A DNA stretch of 64,000 nt from Pseudarthrobacter polychromogenes (GCF_014644495.1 NZ_BMKU01000001.1:310001-374000); one strand, 5' to 3'. Counted from the first letter of the stretch, positions 16,690 to 26,196 are shown. The notes: generated by a model not told the origin, from the sequence alone. Made by a program: numbers and translations.

Positions 16690-17892
16690 CTACTGGAAGT
16701 CGGCCTGCCAGAGGTCCGGACCAAATACCTCGTACTGGATGTCCTTGGGCGGAATGCCCTTGGAGATGAGGCTGCTCCGCACGGACTGGAGGAAGGGCAG
16801 CGGGCCGCAGAGATAGTACTCGGCGTCGAGCGGGAGTTCGACGGCGTTCACGTCCATGAATCCGGTAAAGCTGGAACCGTTGGAGTCCTGGTCCCGGTTG
16901 AGGAACCAGGTGTGCATGGTGCCGTCGGACAGGAGTTCCAGGTCCTGGGCGACCTGACGGCGCAGGGGAAAGGAATCCGGGCTGTCGTCAGCATGCAGGA
17001 GCATTACCTGGCGCTGGCTCCCGGCTTTCACAAGGTGCGAGAGCATGCCGGCCATCGGCGTCACCCCGATCCCCGCGCTGGCCATGACCACCGGCCTGTC
17101 CGTGTACTCCAGCACTACATCCCCGAAGGGGGCTGAGAGCACCACCTCGTCACCTACTTTGACGTCGGTGTGCAGGAGGTTGGACATTTCGCCGTCGGGA
17201 GTTCCCTGGCCGTGCACCCGCTTGACGGCGAAGTGCCGGTGCTTGCCGTCGTCGGCGCGGGTAAGGCTGTACTGCCGCGGCTGGTGGACGCCGTCCTTCA
17301 TTCGCATCTTGATGGTCACGTACTGTCCCGGCAGGGAAGGCTTCACCTCCCTCTCGTCGACGCGCTCCACGACGAAAGTGACGACGTCGTCCGTCTCCTG
17401 GATGCGCTCAGCCACCCGCCAGGTGCGCCAGATGGTCTCCGGCGACAAGTGCACAGCGTTGTACAGTCCCCGTTCCTGGTTGATTAACATGTTGCCCATC
17501 AGCCAGTAGACCTCGTCCCACGCAGCCGCCACGTCCGGTGTTACAGCCTCGCCGAGCACATCAACAATGGCCCAGAACAGGTGCTCGTGAACGATCTGGT
17601 ACTGGTCGGGGCTTAGTCCCAGCGAGACATGCTTGTGGGCAACCCTGGACAGCAGATGGTCAGGCAGCTGGTCGGGTTTCTCCACGAGGTACCGGGCGAA
17701 CGCTGCGATGGATCCGGCCAGCGCCTGTTGCTGCCGGCCGTCGGCCTGGTTTCCCCGGTTGAACAGGCCGTCCAGCAGGTCAGGCCGTGCCTCGAACATG
17801 TGCTGGTAGAACCGCTTGGCGATCTCCTGGATATTTTCGCCGACCACAGGCAGCGTTGCCTTGATCACGGGGAGGGAGGTGTCTGAAAGCAT
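16690..17892 (-). CDS. hmp: Flavohemoprotein, nitric oxide dioxygenase
   Basis: This 400-aa protein combines a globin domain (about 1-140, proximal histidine in LLSRVAHKHVSLG), an FAD-binding domain with RQYSLT (about 204-209), and an NAD-binding domain with ASAGIGVTPMAGML and YLCGPLPFLQ. It converts NO plus O2 to nitrate using NAD(P)H in the cytoplasm. Length matches the family (about 395-400). The ATG at 17892 was chosen because the globin domain begins directly there (MLSDTSLPVIKATLPVV). A perfect 20-bp palindrome lies about 85 bp upstream (17977-17996) and may be its operator. The neighbouring NO/O2-sensing kinase and stress genes fit a role in NO or hypoxia defence. Confidence 0.93.
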   Translation of the reverse strand: MLSDTSLPVIKATLPVVGENIQEIAKRFYQHMFEARPDLLDGLFNRGNQADGRQQQALAGSIAAFARYLVEKPDQLPDHLLSRVAHKHVSLGLSPDQYQIVHEHLFWAIVDVLGEAVTPDVAAAWDEVYWLMGNMLINQERGLYNAVHLSPETIWRTWRVAERIQETDDVVTFVVERVDEREVKPSLPGQYVTIKMRMKDGVHQPRQYSLTRADDGKHRHFAVKRVHGQGTPDGEMSNLLHTDVKVGDEVVLSAPFGDVVLEYTDRPVVMASAGIGVTPMAGMLSHLVKAGSQRQVMLLHADDSPDSFPLRRQVAQDLELLSDGTMHTWFLNRDQDSNGSSFTGFMDVNAVELPLDAEYYLCGPLPFLQSVRSSLISKGIPPKDIQYEVFGPDLWQADFQ

Positions 17893-17976
17893 GATGGTTA
17901 CCTTCCGGATAACGGGTTTCCTGGCGGGGGGAGGTGGCCTGAGGCGTGCAAATTTAGCAGCCGTTCCTGCCCGCCG

Positions 17977-17996
17977 ATAGGGGCAACCGCCCCTAT
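17977..17996. promoter_or_regulatory. Perfect palindrome upstream of hmp, possible operator
   Basis: ATAGGGGC (17977-17984) and GCCCCTAT (17989-17996) form exact inverted arms around AACC. The inner layout GGGGC-4-GCCCC is that of a DosR-type box with altered arms; it could instead be the site of a dedicated NO-responsive repressor. It lies 85 bp upstream of the hmp start. Confidence 0.5.
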
Positions 17997-18057
17997 TCCC
18001 CAGCTCCCGGGCCGGGCTGTGGACTTCATTTATGGCGGGGATGTTTGGCCAATCCCC

Positions 18058-18085
18058 TCGACCTGCGGCCAAACTAGGCTAAAAT
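18058..18085 (+). promoter_or_regulatory. Putative promoter of the 60-aa peptide gene
   Basis: TCGACC (18058-18063) and TAAAAT (18080-18085) are separated by 16 bp, a SigA-like arrangement. An inverted repeat GTTTGGCC (18043-18050) and GGCCAAAC (18067-18074) frames the -35 region and might be an operator. Confidence 0.45.
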
Positions 18086-18139
18086 CATAAGCAGGCTGAT
18101 GAATATCGGTTGGCAGGATCACTACTGAAGGAGTTTCGA

Positions 18140-18322
18140 ATGAACTTGGGAAGCATGATCAAAAATGCCGCTGGACGATTCGCAGGCAGGACGGGTACCG
18201 GCGGAACTGCCCGCGGGACCGGGCTGAATGCCACCGGCCGGACGCCCGGCACCACGGGTGCCGCAGGTGCAAGGCCGGGCGGCGTAGCCGGCAGGATCAT
18301 GGGAATGCTCCGGCGGCGCTAA
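18140..18322 (+). CDS. Basic 60-aa peptide, Gly/Arg/Thr-rich, function unknown
   Basis: The gene encodes a 60-aa peptide beginning MNLGSMIKNAAGRFAGR, with a Gly/Thr/Ala-rich middle and the basic end IMGMLRRR. The ATG follows GAAGGAG by 6 nt. It has its own promoter-like elements and a strong intrinsic terminator, so it is a single-gene unit and probably abundant. No family is recognised; it may be a nucleic-acid-binding or membrane-surface peptide. Confidence 0.7.
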   Translation: MNLGSMIKNAAGRFAGRTGTGGTARGTGLNATGRTPGTTGAAGARPGGVAGRIMGMLRRR

Positions 18323-18340
18323 GCCGCCGCCGCAACCAAC

Positions 18341-18375
18341 AAAGCAGGTACCGGATCTTCCGGCACCTGCTTTTT
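18341..18375 (+). terminator. Intrinsic terminator after the 60-aa peptide gene
   Basis: GCAGGTACCGG pairs with CCGGCACCTGC (one A-C mismatch) around ATCTT, followed by TTTTT. It lies 15 bp before the rnz start, so it may also affect how rnz is expressed. Confidence 0.85.
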
Positions 18376-18389
18376 GGCCCTTAATAACA

Positions 18390-19367
18390 ATGCGCCAGCT
18401 CGTCGTCCTCGGCACCGCGTCCCAGGTCCCCACCCGGACCCGGAACCACAACGGCTACCTCCTGCGCTGGGACGGCGAGGGCCTGCTTTTCGACCCGGGC
18501 GAGGGAACGCAACGCCAAATGATCCACGCAGGGGTTTCCGCGAACATGATCACCCGCATCTGCCTCACACACGTTCACGGTGACCATTGCTTCGGGCTGC
18601 CGGGGGTGCTTTCGCGCATGGCCCTCGACGCCGTGCCCCACCCGGTCCATCTCCACTTCCCATCCTCCGGCGCGGACGTGGTCCGGGCCCTCGTGTCCGT
18701 CAGCACACCGGGTGTGGACCTCGGGCTGCACCCGCACGGAGAAGGCGGACCGGTGGCTGACGGCCTGGAAGTCCGGCCCCTCAAGCACCGCATAGAAACC
18801 TACGGCTACCGGTTGGTCGAGCCGGACGGCCGGACTCTGCTGCCGGAACGCCTGCAGGCGGCAGGGATCTCCGGGCCGGACACAGGGCGCCTGCAGCGCC
18901 AAGGGAACCTGGCAGGGGTGCGGCTTGATGACGTCAGCGCCGCCCGGCCGGGCCAGCGTTTCGCCTTCGTGATGGACACGGCGCCCTGCCCGGGCGCAGA
19001 GGAACTGGCCGACGGCGTCGATCTCCTCGTCGCCGAGTCGACCTTCGCCGACGACGACGCCGGGCTGGCCGGCCAGTACCGCCACCTCACAGCAGGGCAG
19101 GCGGGAGAGATGGCGGCACATGCCGGCGCCCGCACCCTGGTGCTCACGCACTTCTCCGCACGGTACGGCGGCGACGCCACACTGCTCTCGGCCCAGGCGC
19201 GCGCCAGTGCGGGTACTGCGGCGGTCATCGCCGCAGAGGACCTGCAGCGTATCGGCTTCCCCCGGCGGCGGCGCTGGTCCCAAGGCGCCGCGCTGCAGCA
19301 CGGGCCGGTCACCGCATCGATGCCAAACCCCTCGTTCAGCCAAGTCAGCCATGGAGGTCACTCGTGA
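18390..19367 (+). CDS. rnz: Ribonuclease Z (tRNA 3' endonuclease)
   Basis: This 325-aa metallo-beta-lactamase-fold nuclease removes 3' trailers from tRNA precursors. Zinc ligands are visible in THVHGDHCFGLPG (about 59-71), in the aspartate of FVMDTAPCP, and in LTHFSARYGG. The ATG at 18390 comes 15 bp after a terminator. The stop codon overlaps the GTG start of the permease gene by 4 bp, which points to a translationally coupled operon rnz-permease-selO. Family length is 300-330 residues, so it is complete. Confidence 0.9.
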   Translation: MRQLVVLGTASQVPTRTRNHNGYLLRWDGEGLLFDPGEGTQRQMIHAGVSANMITRICLTHVHGDHCFGLPGVLSRMALDAVPHPVHLHFPSSGADVVRALVSVSTPGVDLGLHPHGEGGPVADGLEVRPLKHRIETYGYRLVEPDGRTLLPERLQAAGISGPDTGRLQRQGNLAGVRLDDVSAARPGQRFAFVMDTAPCPGAEELADGVDLLVAESTFADDDAGLAGQYRHLTAGQAGEMAAHAGARTLVLTHFSARYGGDATLLSAQARASAGTAAVIAAEDLQRIGFPRRRRWSQGAALQHGPVTASMPNPSFSQVSHGGHS

Positions 19368-20806
19368 GTGCAGCTTCAGAAGAAGTGTCAGACGTTACCG
19401 CGCATGGCAAGGAGCCCACGCTTAAGAGAGTGCTGGGACCCAAGCTCCTCCTGCTGTTCATCGTGGGGGACATCCTCGGCGCGGGTGTTTACGCGGTGAC
19501 CGGAACCATGGCCGGCACCGTGGGGGGAATCGTCTGGCTGCCGTTCCTGCTGGCCTTCGTGGTGGCCACGCTGACCGCCTTCTCCTACCTTGAACTGGTT
19601 ACGCAGTATCCACAGGCGGCGGGTGCCGCGCTGTACACCCATAAGGCGTTCGGGATCCACTTCGTCACCTTCCTGGTGGCCTTTGCGGTGGTCTGCTCCG
19701 GAATCACCAGCGCGTCCACCTCTGCGAACGTCCTGGCCCAGAACTTCTTTGGCGGCCTTGAGATCAACGGCTGGATGGGCAAACCCGGTCAGGGCGTGAT
19801 CACCGCGGTTGCCCTTGGATTCATGCTCCTCCTGGCCGCCATCAACCTGCGTGGGGTGGGGGAGAGCGTCAAGTTCAATGTGGTGCTCACGGTGGTGGAG
19901 ATGGCCGCACTGTGCATTGTGATCGGCGTCGGGTTCTTTGTCATGGCCCAGGGGACCGGAAACCCGGGCGAAATCTTCGTCTTCAACGACTCCCAGGACA
20001 AGGGACTCTTCCTGGCCGTCACCGCAGCCACCTCCATCGCGTTTTTTGCCATGGTGGGCTTCGAGGACTCCGTCAACATGGTGGAAGAGACCCAGAACCC
20101 CGAGAAAATCTTTCCCCGCACCATGCTCACCGGCCTGGGCATAGCAGTCCTGCTCTACATGCTGGTGGCGGTGTCCGTGGTGAGCGTCCTCACGCCCACC
20201 GAACTCGAGGGCATCCGGGAAGCTGAGGGCGCGGCCCTGCTGGAAGTGGTCCACAAGGGCTCGCCGGACTTCCCGATCGACAGGGTCTTTCCCTTCCTGG
20301 CAGTCTTCGCGGTCGCCAACACGGCCCTCATCAACATGCTGATGGCCAGCCGGCTGATTTACGGCATGGCCCGCCAGCACGTCCTGCCCCGCCAGCTGGG
20401 CAAGGTCCTTCCCGTCCGGCGCACCCCGTGGGCGGGAATTGCATTCTCCACTGTCCTGGCACTGGGCCTCATCCTGTATGTCACCAGTGATCCCGAAAGC
20501 AACATTGTGGCCAACCTGTCCGGCACCACCGCCTTCCTGCTGCTGTGCGTTTTCACGGTGGTCAACGTGGCCTGCGTGGTGCTGCGCCGCAAACGGGACC
20601 CCCACCGCAAGGTGTTCTTCACGTCCCCGGGCCAGCTTCCGCTCGTTGCCGCCGCCCTGTGCGCATTCCTTGCCGGACCCTGGGTGGGCAGGAACATCAT
20701 CCAGTACCAGATCGCCGGCGGACTGATGGCCATTGGAGTCATCCTGTGGCTTATCACCTGGCTGATCAACCGCAGGACAAACGACGGCGCTAGGGTTGAT
20801 TCATGA
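19364..20806 (+). CDS. APC-family amino acid permease
   Basis: This 480-aa protein has about 12 membrane segments, starting with [20 protein letters not shown], the GxGxIxG-like substrate loop of APC transporters. [20 protein letters not shown] is the usual TM6 signature. The substrate amino acid cannot be read from the sequence. The GTG start overlaps the rnz stop (GTGA), preceded by GGAGG; its own stop overlaps the selO start (ATGA). Confidence 0.87.
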   Translation: MSAASEEVSDVTAHGKEPTLKRVLGPKLLLLFIVGDILGAGVYAVTGTMAGTVGGIVWLPFLLAFVVATLTAFSYLELVTQYPQAAGAALYTHKAFGIHFVTFLVAFAVVCSGITSASTSANVLAQNFFGGLEINGWMGKPGQGVITAVALGFMLLLAAINLRGVGESVKFNVVLTVVEMAALCIVIGVGFFVMAQGTGNPGEIFVFNDSQDKGLFLAVTAATSIAFFAMVGFEDSVNMVEETQNPEKIFPRTMLTGLGIAVLLYMLVAVSVVSVLTPTELEGIREAEGAALLEVVHKGSPDFPIDRVFPFLAVFAVANTALINMLMASRLIYGMARQHVLPRQLGKVLPVRRTPWAGIAFSTVLALGLILYVTSDPESNIVANLSGTTAFLLLCVFTVVNVACVVLRRKRDPHRKVFFTSPGQLPLVAAALCAFLAGPWVGRNIIQYQIAGGLMAIGVILWLITWLINRRTNDGARVDS

Positions 20807-22278
20807 CTGCAGCAGCAGAATCAACTGTCACCTTCGAAGGACTTTTCGCCAGTGAACTCCCGGAACTCGCCGTTCCCTGGCAGGCCGAGGAAGCGCCCGA
20901 ACCCGGGCTCCTGGTTCTCAACGATGCCCTGGCCGGCGAGCTGGGACTTGCCCCTGAATACCTGAAGACCCCCGAAGGCGTGCGGCTGCTCCTGGGGAAC
21001 CATGTCCCGGCCGGGGCCACCCCGGTTGCCCAGGCATACGCCGGGCACCAGTTCGGCGGCTACTCACCGCTGCTCGGCGACGGCCGGGCGCTCCTGCTCG
21101 GCGAACTGGTGGACGTTGGCGGGCGCCGGCGGGACGTGCATCTCAAAGGCTCCGGCCGCACACCCTTCGCCCGGGCTGGCGACGGCCGTGCCGTCGTCGG
21201 CCCCATGCTGCGGGAATACCTTGTGAGCGAGGCAATGCACGCCTTGAACATCCCCACCACCCGGGCCCTGGCCGTTGTGGCCACAGGACGCCCGGTGCGG
21301 CGGGACACGATGCTGCCCGGCGCCGTCCTGGCCCGGGTGGCCAGCAGCCATCTCCGGGTGGGCAGCTTCCAATATGCCCGGGCCACGGACAACATGGAGC
21401 TCCTGCGCCGGCTGGCGGACCATGCCATCAGCAGGCACTACCCGGACGCAGCCCAGGCTGAACATCCCTACCTGGAACTGTTCGCCTCGGTGGTGGCCGC
21501 CCAGGCCGGGCTGGTGGCCCGGTGGATGCTGGTGGGGTTTGTGCACGGCGTTATGAACACGGACAACATGACCATTTCCGGCGAAACCATCGACTACGGC
21601 CCCTGCGCCTTCATGGACGCTTTCAATCCCGGGGCCGTGTACAGCTCCATTGACGTCAGCGGCCGCTACGCCTACGCCAACCAGCCGGTGGTGGCTGAGT
21701 GGAACCTGGCGCGGCTGGCGGAGGCCATGCTGCCGCTCTTCCACGAGGACCAGGAACAGGCAGTCGCCCCCGCAGTGGAGGCGCTGGGGAAGTTCCGCAG
21801 CCAGTACAGCGATGCCTGGTTCAACGGCATGAAGGCAAAGCTTGGCATCAACGGCGGGCCGGCCGGAAGCAAAGAGGGGGACGAGGCGTCGGCACTGGTG
21901 GACGGGGTGATCGCCCTGCTGAAAGACGGACCTGTCGATTACACACAGTTCTTCCGGAGCCTTGGCCAGGCCGCCAGGGGCGATACCAGGCCGGCGCGGG
22001 ACATGGGCCTGGATCTCGCCGCGTTTGATGCCTGGGCTGGGCGCTGGGCCGGCCTGAAGCGCGACGCCGGGCTGATGGACAGCGTCAACCCGGTGTACAT
22101 ACCCCGCAACCATCTGGTGGAGGAAGCGCTGGCGGCGGCAACAGCCGGGGACATGGGCCACTTCAACCGCCTCCTGGAGGTGGTGAAGTCCCCGTTCGAG
22201 GAACGCCAGGGGCTGGAGCGCTACACCGAGGGGCCGCCGGAGGACTTCGGCACCTACCGGACCTTCTGCGGTACCTGA
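20803..22278 (+). CDS. selO: Protein adenylyltransferase SelO (YdiU/UPF0061)
   Basis: This 491-aa pseudokinase-fold enzyme transfers AMP from ATP to Ser, Thr or Tyr of proteins, a redox-linked modification. The family signature is present: [18 protein letters not shown], then [19 protein letters not shown], then the metal-binding [19 protein letters not shown]. The C-terminus ends in TFCGT as in many SelO proteins with Cys near the end. It is the last gene of the four-bp-overlap operon with rnz and the permease. The length is slightly shorter than the 480-520 typical range mid-point, and complete. Confidence 0.92.
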   Translation: MTAAAESTVTFEGLFASELPELAVPWQAEEAPEPGLLVLNDALAGELGLAPEYLKTPEGVRLLLGNHVPAGATPVAQAYAGHQFGGYSPLLGDGRALLLGELVDVGGRRRDVHLKGSGRTPFARAGDGRAVVGPMLREYLVSEAMHALNIPTTRALAVVATGRPVRRDTMLPGAVLARVASSHLRVGSFQYARATDNMELLRRLADHAISRHYPDAAQAEHPYLELFASVVAAQAGLVARWMLVGFVHGVMNTDNMTISGETIDYGPCAFMDAFNPGAVYSSIDVSGRYAYANQPVVAEWNLARLAEAMLPLFHEDQEQAVAPAVEALGKFRSQYSDAWFNGMKAKLGINGGPAGSKEGDEASALVDGVIALLKDGPVDYTQFFRSLGQAARGDTRPARDMGLDLAAFDAWAGRWAGLKRDAGLMDSVNPVYIPRNHLVEEALAAATAGDMGHFNRLLEVVKSPFEERQGLERYTEGPPEDFGTYRTFCGT

Positions 22279-22335
22279 CCCCGGGCGGCGCTGGGCTCCG
22301 GACGGACCAAGAATGAAAACCGTGGAAGCATGACA

Positions 22336-22369
22336 AAGGCGGCAGCCGGGAGAACCCGGCTGCCGCCTT
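22336..22369. terminator. Bidirectional hairpin between selO and the LysM-NlpC/P60 gene
   Basis: AAGGCGGCAGCCGGG and CCCGGCTGCCGCCTT form a perfect 15-bp stem around AGAA, with A or T runs at both bases. It separates two convergent genes. Confidence 0.85.
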
Positions 22370-22426
22370 GGCTGGAGTGGCCTGGCCCCTGTGGGCCGGC
22401 TGCGCCTGTGTCTGTGTCTGTGGTGA

Positions 22427-23278
22427 CTACGCCACGCGGACGAAGGAAGCGCCGCTGAGCCAGCTGATGGAGTGAACGGCGGTCTGGTTGCCGTTCACGC
22501 CGCCGCTGACAACCTGGCCGTCGCCGGCGTAAACGCCCACGTGGCCGGCGGTGATCACCAGGTCGCCGGGAGCGGGGGTGCCCACGGTGGTGCCGTACTG
22601 GTAGAACTGGCCCGGGGCAAGGTCGCCGACCGACTTGCCGACCGTACGCAGGGCTTTCTCCACCATGGCGGTGCAGTCCTGGATCTGGCCCACCTGGCCG
22701 TAGGCGTTGGCCAGGATGGCTGCTCCGGCGCCGCTGCCCGTGGCTGCAACCGGTGCGGACGCGTAGGACATGTTCATTCCGGTGTTCGCCGGGGTAGTAA
22801 CAGCAGCGGTCTGGACCGGTGCCGGTGCCGGTGCTGCAGCCGGTGCGACGTAGGCCGGCGCCGGGGCAGCCGGAGCGGAACCGGCAGCAGGAATCTGAAT
22901 CTGGTCACCGGGGTAGATGATCGTGGAGACGGAAAGCCCGTTGGCTGACAGGACGTCATTCAGGCTGACACCATGCATCGACGCAATGGCACCAAGGGTG
23001 TCGCCCGATACAACCGTGTGGACGTTGCCGGCTGCTGCGGCGGGGGCTGCGACTGCTGCAGCAGGGGCGGCCGACGCCTGGACGCTAGCGGTCTCGGTGG
23101 TGTCCGGACCGTTCACACCGGCGTGGGCCGGGGCGCCTACGCCGAAGGCAATGCCGGAGGCTGCTGCTACGGCGAGAGCCGGACGGCCCAGGGACTTGGC
23201 CGAAACAGCCAGCCCTTCGATCGCGATGGAGCGGGCCGGGGTTGCGCGGTGACGGGCAGTGGTGGAATTTTTTGACAC
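22427..23278 (-). CDS. Secreted LysM plus NlpC/P60 peptidoglycan endopeptidase
   Basis: This 283-aa protein has an N-terminal signal region (SLGRPALAVAAASGIAFG, cleavage after AHA), a LysM domain (about 85-130, VVSGDTLGAIASMHGVSLN), an Ala/Pro-rich linker, and an NlpC/P60 domain with the catalytic cysteine in IQDCTAMVEKAL and the histidine in TAGHVGVYAG. It should cut peptide stems in the cell wall. The start is GTG, preceded by GGGAGAGG at 9 nt. A c-di-AMP riboswitch forms the 5' leader, and the ribosome site is part of the last aptamer element. Confidence 0.9.
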   Translation of the reverse strand: MSKNSTTARHRATPARSIAIEGLAVSAKSLGRPALAVAAASGIAFGVGAPAHAGVNGPDTTETASVQASAAPAAAVAAPAAAAGNVHTVVSGDTLGAIASMHGVSLNDVLSANGLSVSTIIYPGDQIQIPAAGSAPAAPAPAYVAPAAAPAPAPVQTAAVTTPANTGMNMSYASAPVAATGSGAGAAILANAYGQVGQIQDCTAMVEKALRTVGKSVGDLAPGQFYQYGTTVGTPAPGDLVITAGHVGVYAGDGQVVSGGVNGNQTAVHSISWLSGASFVRVA

Positions 23279-23287
23279 AGTTGATCG

Positions 23288-23450
23288 CCTCTCCCATGCC
23301 TGCGGGGTGAGCTGTCGGGTTCGGGTTGGAGATACCCGGCCGGCAACACCTCCGAATGGAACGGACGCGCTGTCGACTTAACCCCAAGGCCTTCAAAGGC
23401 CGCGGAAACTTGGTTCCCCCGTCCCTGCCAGCTGGAAAGCGTTGGTTCCC
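23288..23450 (-). promoter_or_regulatory. c-di-AMP riboswitch (ydaO/yuaA type)
   Basis: On the minus strand the leader carries three conserved ydaO elements in order: GGACGGGGGAACCAAG (23409-23424), TTGGGGTTAAGTCGAC (23372-23387) and CCCGACAGCTCACCCCGC (about 23302-23319), followed by AGGCATGGGAGAGG. This RNA class senses c-di-AMP and commonly controls cell-wall hydrolase genes in actinobacteria. Outer borders are approximate. The 3' end of the aptamer includes the ribosome site of the NlpC/P60 gene. Confidence 0.85.
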
Positions 23451-23752
23451 GGGTCAGTGGCAGGGCTCGGCATTCTGACGGGGAATGTCCCGTCTGGGAG
23501 GGACACCTGAAGACCATAACCCGACTTAGCACCCATTGTCACATTTGGATAACATGCGAGGCGATTCTCTCGGTTTCGCTATCGACTGGATTACGCGTGA
23601 CCCATGGGCATCAGTGCGCAGAACAGGCTCGCCGATTTTGCCGGGAGTGTTTCTCATCACGAATCCATAAAGGAAAGGCAAAGATCGCCGGGGAACCTTG
23701 TCCGGAGCTGGCTGGGGGAGGAGTATGTTCGGCACCCCCGAGGAGGCAGACT
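23451..23752. other. Intergenic region between the riboswitch and the dienelactone hydrolase gene
   Basis: This stretch should hold the promoters for both divergent genes. TTATCC and TAAGTC around 23527-23550 on the minus strand are loosely promoter-like. Apart from the AGGAGG at 23741-23746 that serves the next gene, nothing else stands out. Confidence 0.5.
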
Positions 23753-24736
23753 GTGACCCAGCTTGGCAAGTATGAGAAATACCTGATTGAGGAATTCTTC
23801 GATGACTACCGGACCGGCGCACTGAGCCAGCGGACCTTCACCCGGCGTGTTGCCTTCATCACCGGCAGCATGGCGGCGGCGTCGGCGGCGATGCTGCTGG
23901 TGGGCTGCACGCCCAGCGAGGTGCCACGGAGCACCGACCCCATGCCCACCCCGGAACCCTCCCCGTCGTCCGCTGCCGGGACCACCGGGACAGCGGGGTC
24001 GGGAGCGGTGCCCGGGGCCAAAAGCCCGCTCTCTGTCCCGGAGGGGGCGCCAGGATTGACGACGGCGTCCGTCCAGTTTCCGTCCGGCGGCGCCTCGGTC
24101 AGTGCCTACCTGGCAAGGCCCGAGCAGGAAGGGCGCGCTCCCGCCGTGTTGATCTGCCATGAGAACCGCGGGCTGACGCCTCATATCGAGGACGTTGCCC
24201 GCCGCTTCGCGAAGGAGGGGTATGCGGCCCTTGCGCTCGACCTGCTCAGCCGAGAAGGCGGGACAGCCGGCATGGACCGGGACGCTGTACCCGGCGCCCT
24301 CACCCAGGCCGGCGCCCAGCGGCATGTGGCGGACTTCGCGGCAGCACTGGAGTACCTCCAGGCCCAGGACTTCGTGGACGGCGGCCGCGTCGCCATGACC
24401 GGCTACTGCTTCGGCGGCGGCATCACCTGGCAGGCGGCCACCGAACTGGTCGGCCTGAAAGCAACCGCGGCATTTTACGGACCCGCCCCTGACCTGGCCA
24501 AAGTACCGGACATCAAGGCGGCCGTATTCGGGGTCTACGCTGAACTTGATCAACGCATTACCGGGCCCATGCCTGCGCTCAAGGATGCGCTGGCAGCCTC
24601 CGGTGTTGTCCACCAAATCGCGGTCTACCCTGGTGTGGACCATGCCTTCCACAACGACACCGGCGACCGCTACAACGAAGCCCAGGCGACGGCCGCGTGG
24701 AATGACACCCTTGCCTGGTTCGGCCAGCATCTGTAA
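23753..24736 (+). CDS. Exported dienelactone hydrolase-family protein (Tat-type lipoprotein)
   Basis: This 327-aa alpha/beta hydrolase has the Cys-Asp-His triad of dienelactone hydrolases: TGYCFGGGI, the aspartate in AELDQRI and the histidine in VDHAFHND; CHENRG supplies the family glutamate. The N-terminus carries RTFTRRVAFITG and a lipobox LLVGC, so it is probably a Tat-exported lipoprotein, with a Pro/Ser/Thr-rich spacer after the cysteine. The GTG start follows AGGAGG by 6 nt. The natural substrate is not known. Confidence 0.85.
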   Translation: MTQLGKYEKYLIEEFFDDYRTGALSQRTFTRRVAFITGSMAAASAAMLLVGCTPSEVPRSTDPMPTPEPSPSSAAGTTGTAGSGAVPGAKSPLSVPEGAPGLTTASVQFPSGGASVSAYLARPEQEGRAPAVLICHENRGLTPHIEDVARRFAKEGYAALALDLLSREGGTAGMDRDAVPGALTQAGAQRHVADFAAALEYLQAQDFVDGGRVAMTGYCFGGGITWQAATELVGLKATAAFYGPAPDLAKVPDIKAAVFGVYAELDQRITGPMPALKDALAASGVVHQIAVYPGVDHAFHNDTGDRYNEAQATAAWNDTLAWFGQHL

Positions 24737-24818
24737 GAGGCCGGCACTTCTGTCCTTCCCGTCAACGTAACTGCCTTCGGTCCATAACGATGTAGAAACG
24801 TCCGCCTTCAACCTGAGG

Positions 24819-26177
24819 ATGAAGGCGGTAGGCTTCCCGACTATGTGCCGGTTCGTTACCAAACCCAGGGCGCGGCTCGCCGCGGTGCTTCTTTCGTGTG
24901 CGCTGGTGGGAACCCTATGGCTCACGCCGGCAGGTGCTGCGGAGGTCCCGCCCGGCGATTTCCCGTCCTGGGAGGAGGTGCAGGACGCGAAGGAGAGCGA
25001 GGCCAAAAAGGCCGCGGAAATTGCCAGGATAGGTGGTTTGCTGTCCGCCCTTCAGGACCAGTCCGAGGCCGCAGGCTCCGCCGCGGTGCAGGCGGCGGCG
25101 GAGTACGCGGTGACGGACGCGGCTTTGCAGGCTGCATCTGCAAGGGTGGAAGTCCTGGCGGCGCAGACCGCGCAGGCTGACTCTAAACTGGTCCAGTACA
25201 GGAAAGAGCTCGGTGCGCTGGCGGCCCAGTCATACAAAACCGGCGGTACGAACATGGGGTTCTTTGTTGCCCTCGACGCCGTCCAGGGCAACACCGTGCA
25301 CGGGCTCAACGTGGTGCAGATCGTGGGGGACAAGACCGCCGCGCTCGTGCACAAGGCGTCGGCCGCAGGAAAGGTTGCTGCTGCGCTGGCGGCCCAGGAA
25401 CAGGCTGCGAAGGATGAGCGCGGGCGGCTGTCCCTTGAAGCCGACGCCAGGCTCACGGAGGCCCGGTCCGCCCAGGACGCCGTGACCCGCCAGGCGGCGG
25501 AGGAAAAGCAACGCAGCGGGCAGCTAACGGCGCAGCTGGCGTCGCTCAAAGGCACGACGGCGGAGGTGGAGAACGCCTACCGGCAGGGCCAGGCGGCGCT
25601 GGCCGCCTACGAGGCATCCCAGGCGGCCAAACGCGCCGCGGCTGAAGAACAGTCCCGCCGGCAGGCCGACGCAGCTGCCCGGCCCGCGCCGCTGCCCGCT
25701 CCCCGGCCCGCGGCTCCGGAAGCGCCCCAGCCCGGCGGCCCAGCCCCCGCGCCCGTCAATCCGGCTCCGGCAAACCCGGCCCCGACAACCCCTGCCCCGG
25801 ACAGCCCGCCCCCTGCGCCGCCAAGCCCGCCGCCCGTCGTCGTGCCTTCCCTCCCCGGCGGCGCGGTCAATGACCCGGCAGGAGCCAAAAGCTACGCCTC
25901 CAGCAGGTTGGGCGCCCATGGCTGGGGCCAGGACCAGTTCCTCTGCCTGGCCCAGCTGTGGACCAAGGAATCGAACTGGCTGACCACCGCCACCAACCCC
26001 TATTCCGGCGCCTACGGAGTCGCGCAGGCCCTCCCGCCAGGCAAGTACTCAAGTGCCGGTGCCGACTGGCTTACCAGCTACCGGACGCAGATCGACTGGG
26101 GGCTGGGCTACATCAGGGAGCGGTACGGCTCGCCCTGCGCCGCCTGGAACCACTCCATGGCAAAGAACTGGTACTGA
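24819..26177 (+). CDS. Secreted coiled-coil protein with aggregation-promoting/transglycosylase-like C-terminal domain
   Basis: This 452-aa protein has a signal peptide (AVLLSCALVGTLWLTPAGA), a long alpha-helical coiled coil (about 45-285, rich in Ala, Gln and Lys/Glu), a Pro/Ala linker (about 290-345) and a C-terminal domain with AQLWTKESNWLTTATNP and GLGYIRERYGSPCAAW. That domain is the aggregation-promoting-factor or lysozyme-like type seen in actinobacterial cell-wall proteins. The architecture resembles RipC/FtsX-linked hydrolases, but the catalytic part differs. ATG 24843, eight codons in, is an alternative start. The role is probably wall remodelling. Confidence 0.82.
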   Translation: MKAVGFPTMCRFVTKPRARLAAVLLSCALVGTLWLTPAGAAEVPPGDFPSWEEVQDAKESEAKKAAEIARIGGLLSALQDQSEAAGSAAVQAAAEYAVTDAALQAASARVEVLAAQTAQADSKLVQYRKELGALAAQSYKTGGTNMGFFVALDAVQGNTVHGLNVVQIVGDKTAALVHKASAAGKVAAALAAQEQAAKDERGRLSLEADARLTEARSAQDAVTRQAAEEKQRSGQLTAQLASLKGTTAEVENAYRQGQAALAAYEASQAAKRAAAEEQSRRQADAAARPAPLPAPRPAAPEAPQPGGPAPAPVNPAPANPAPTTPAPDSPPPAPPSPPPVVVPSLPGGAVNDPAGAKSYASSRLGAHGWGQDQFLCLAQLWTKESNWLTTATNPYSGAYGVAQALPPGKYSSAGADWLTSYRTQIDWGLGYIRERYGSPCAAWNHSMAKNWY

Positions 26178-26196
26178 CCCCGCGTAGGCTTTTCCC

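Noticed and set aside
18043..18074. GTTTGGCC/GGCCAAAC as a terminator
   Set aside because: The 16-bp loop and lack of a U-tract make termination unlikely; an operator is more plausible.
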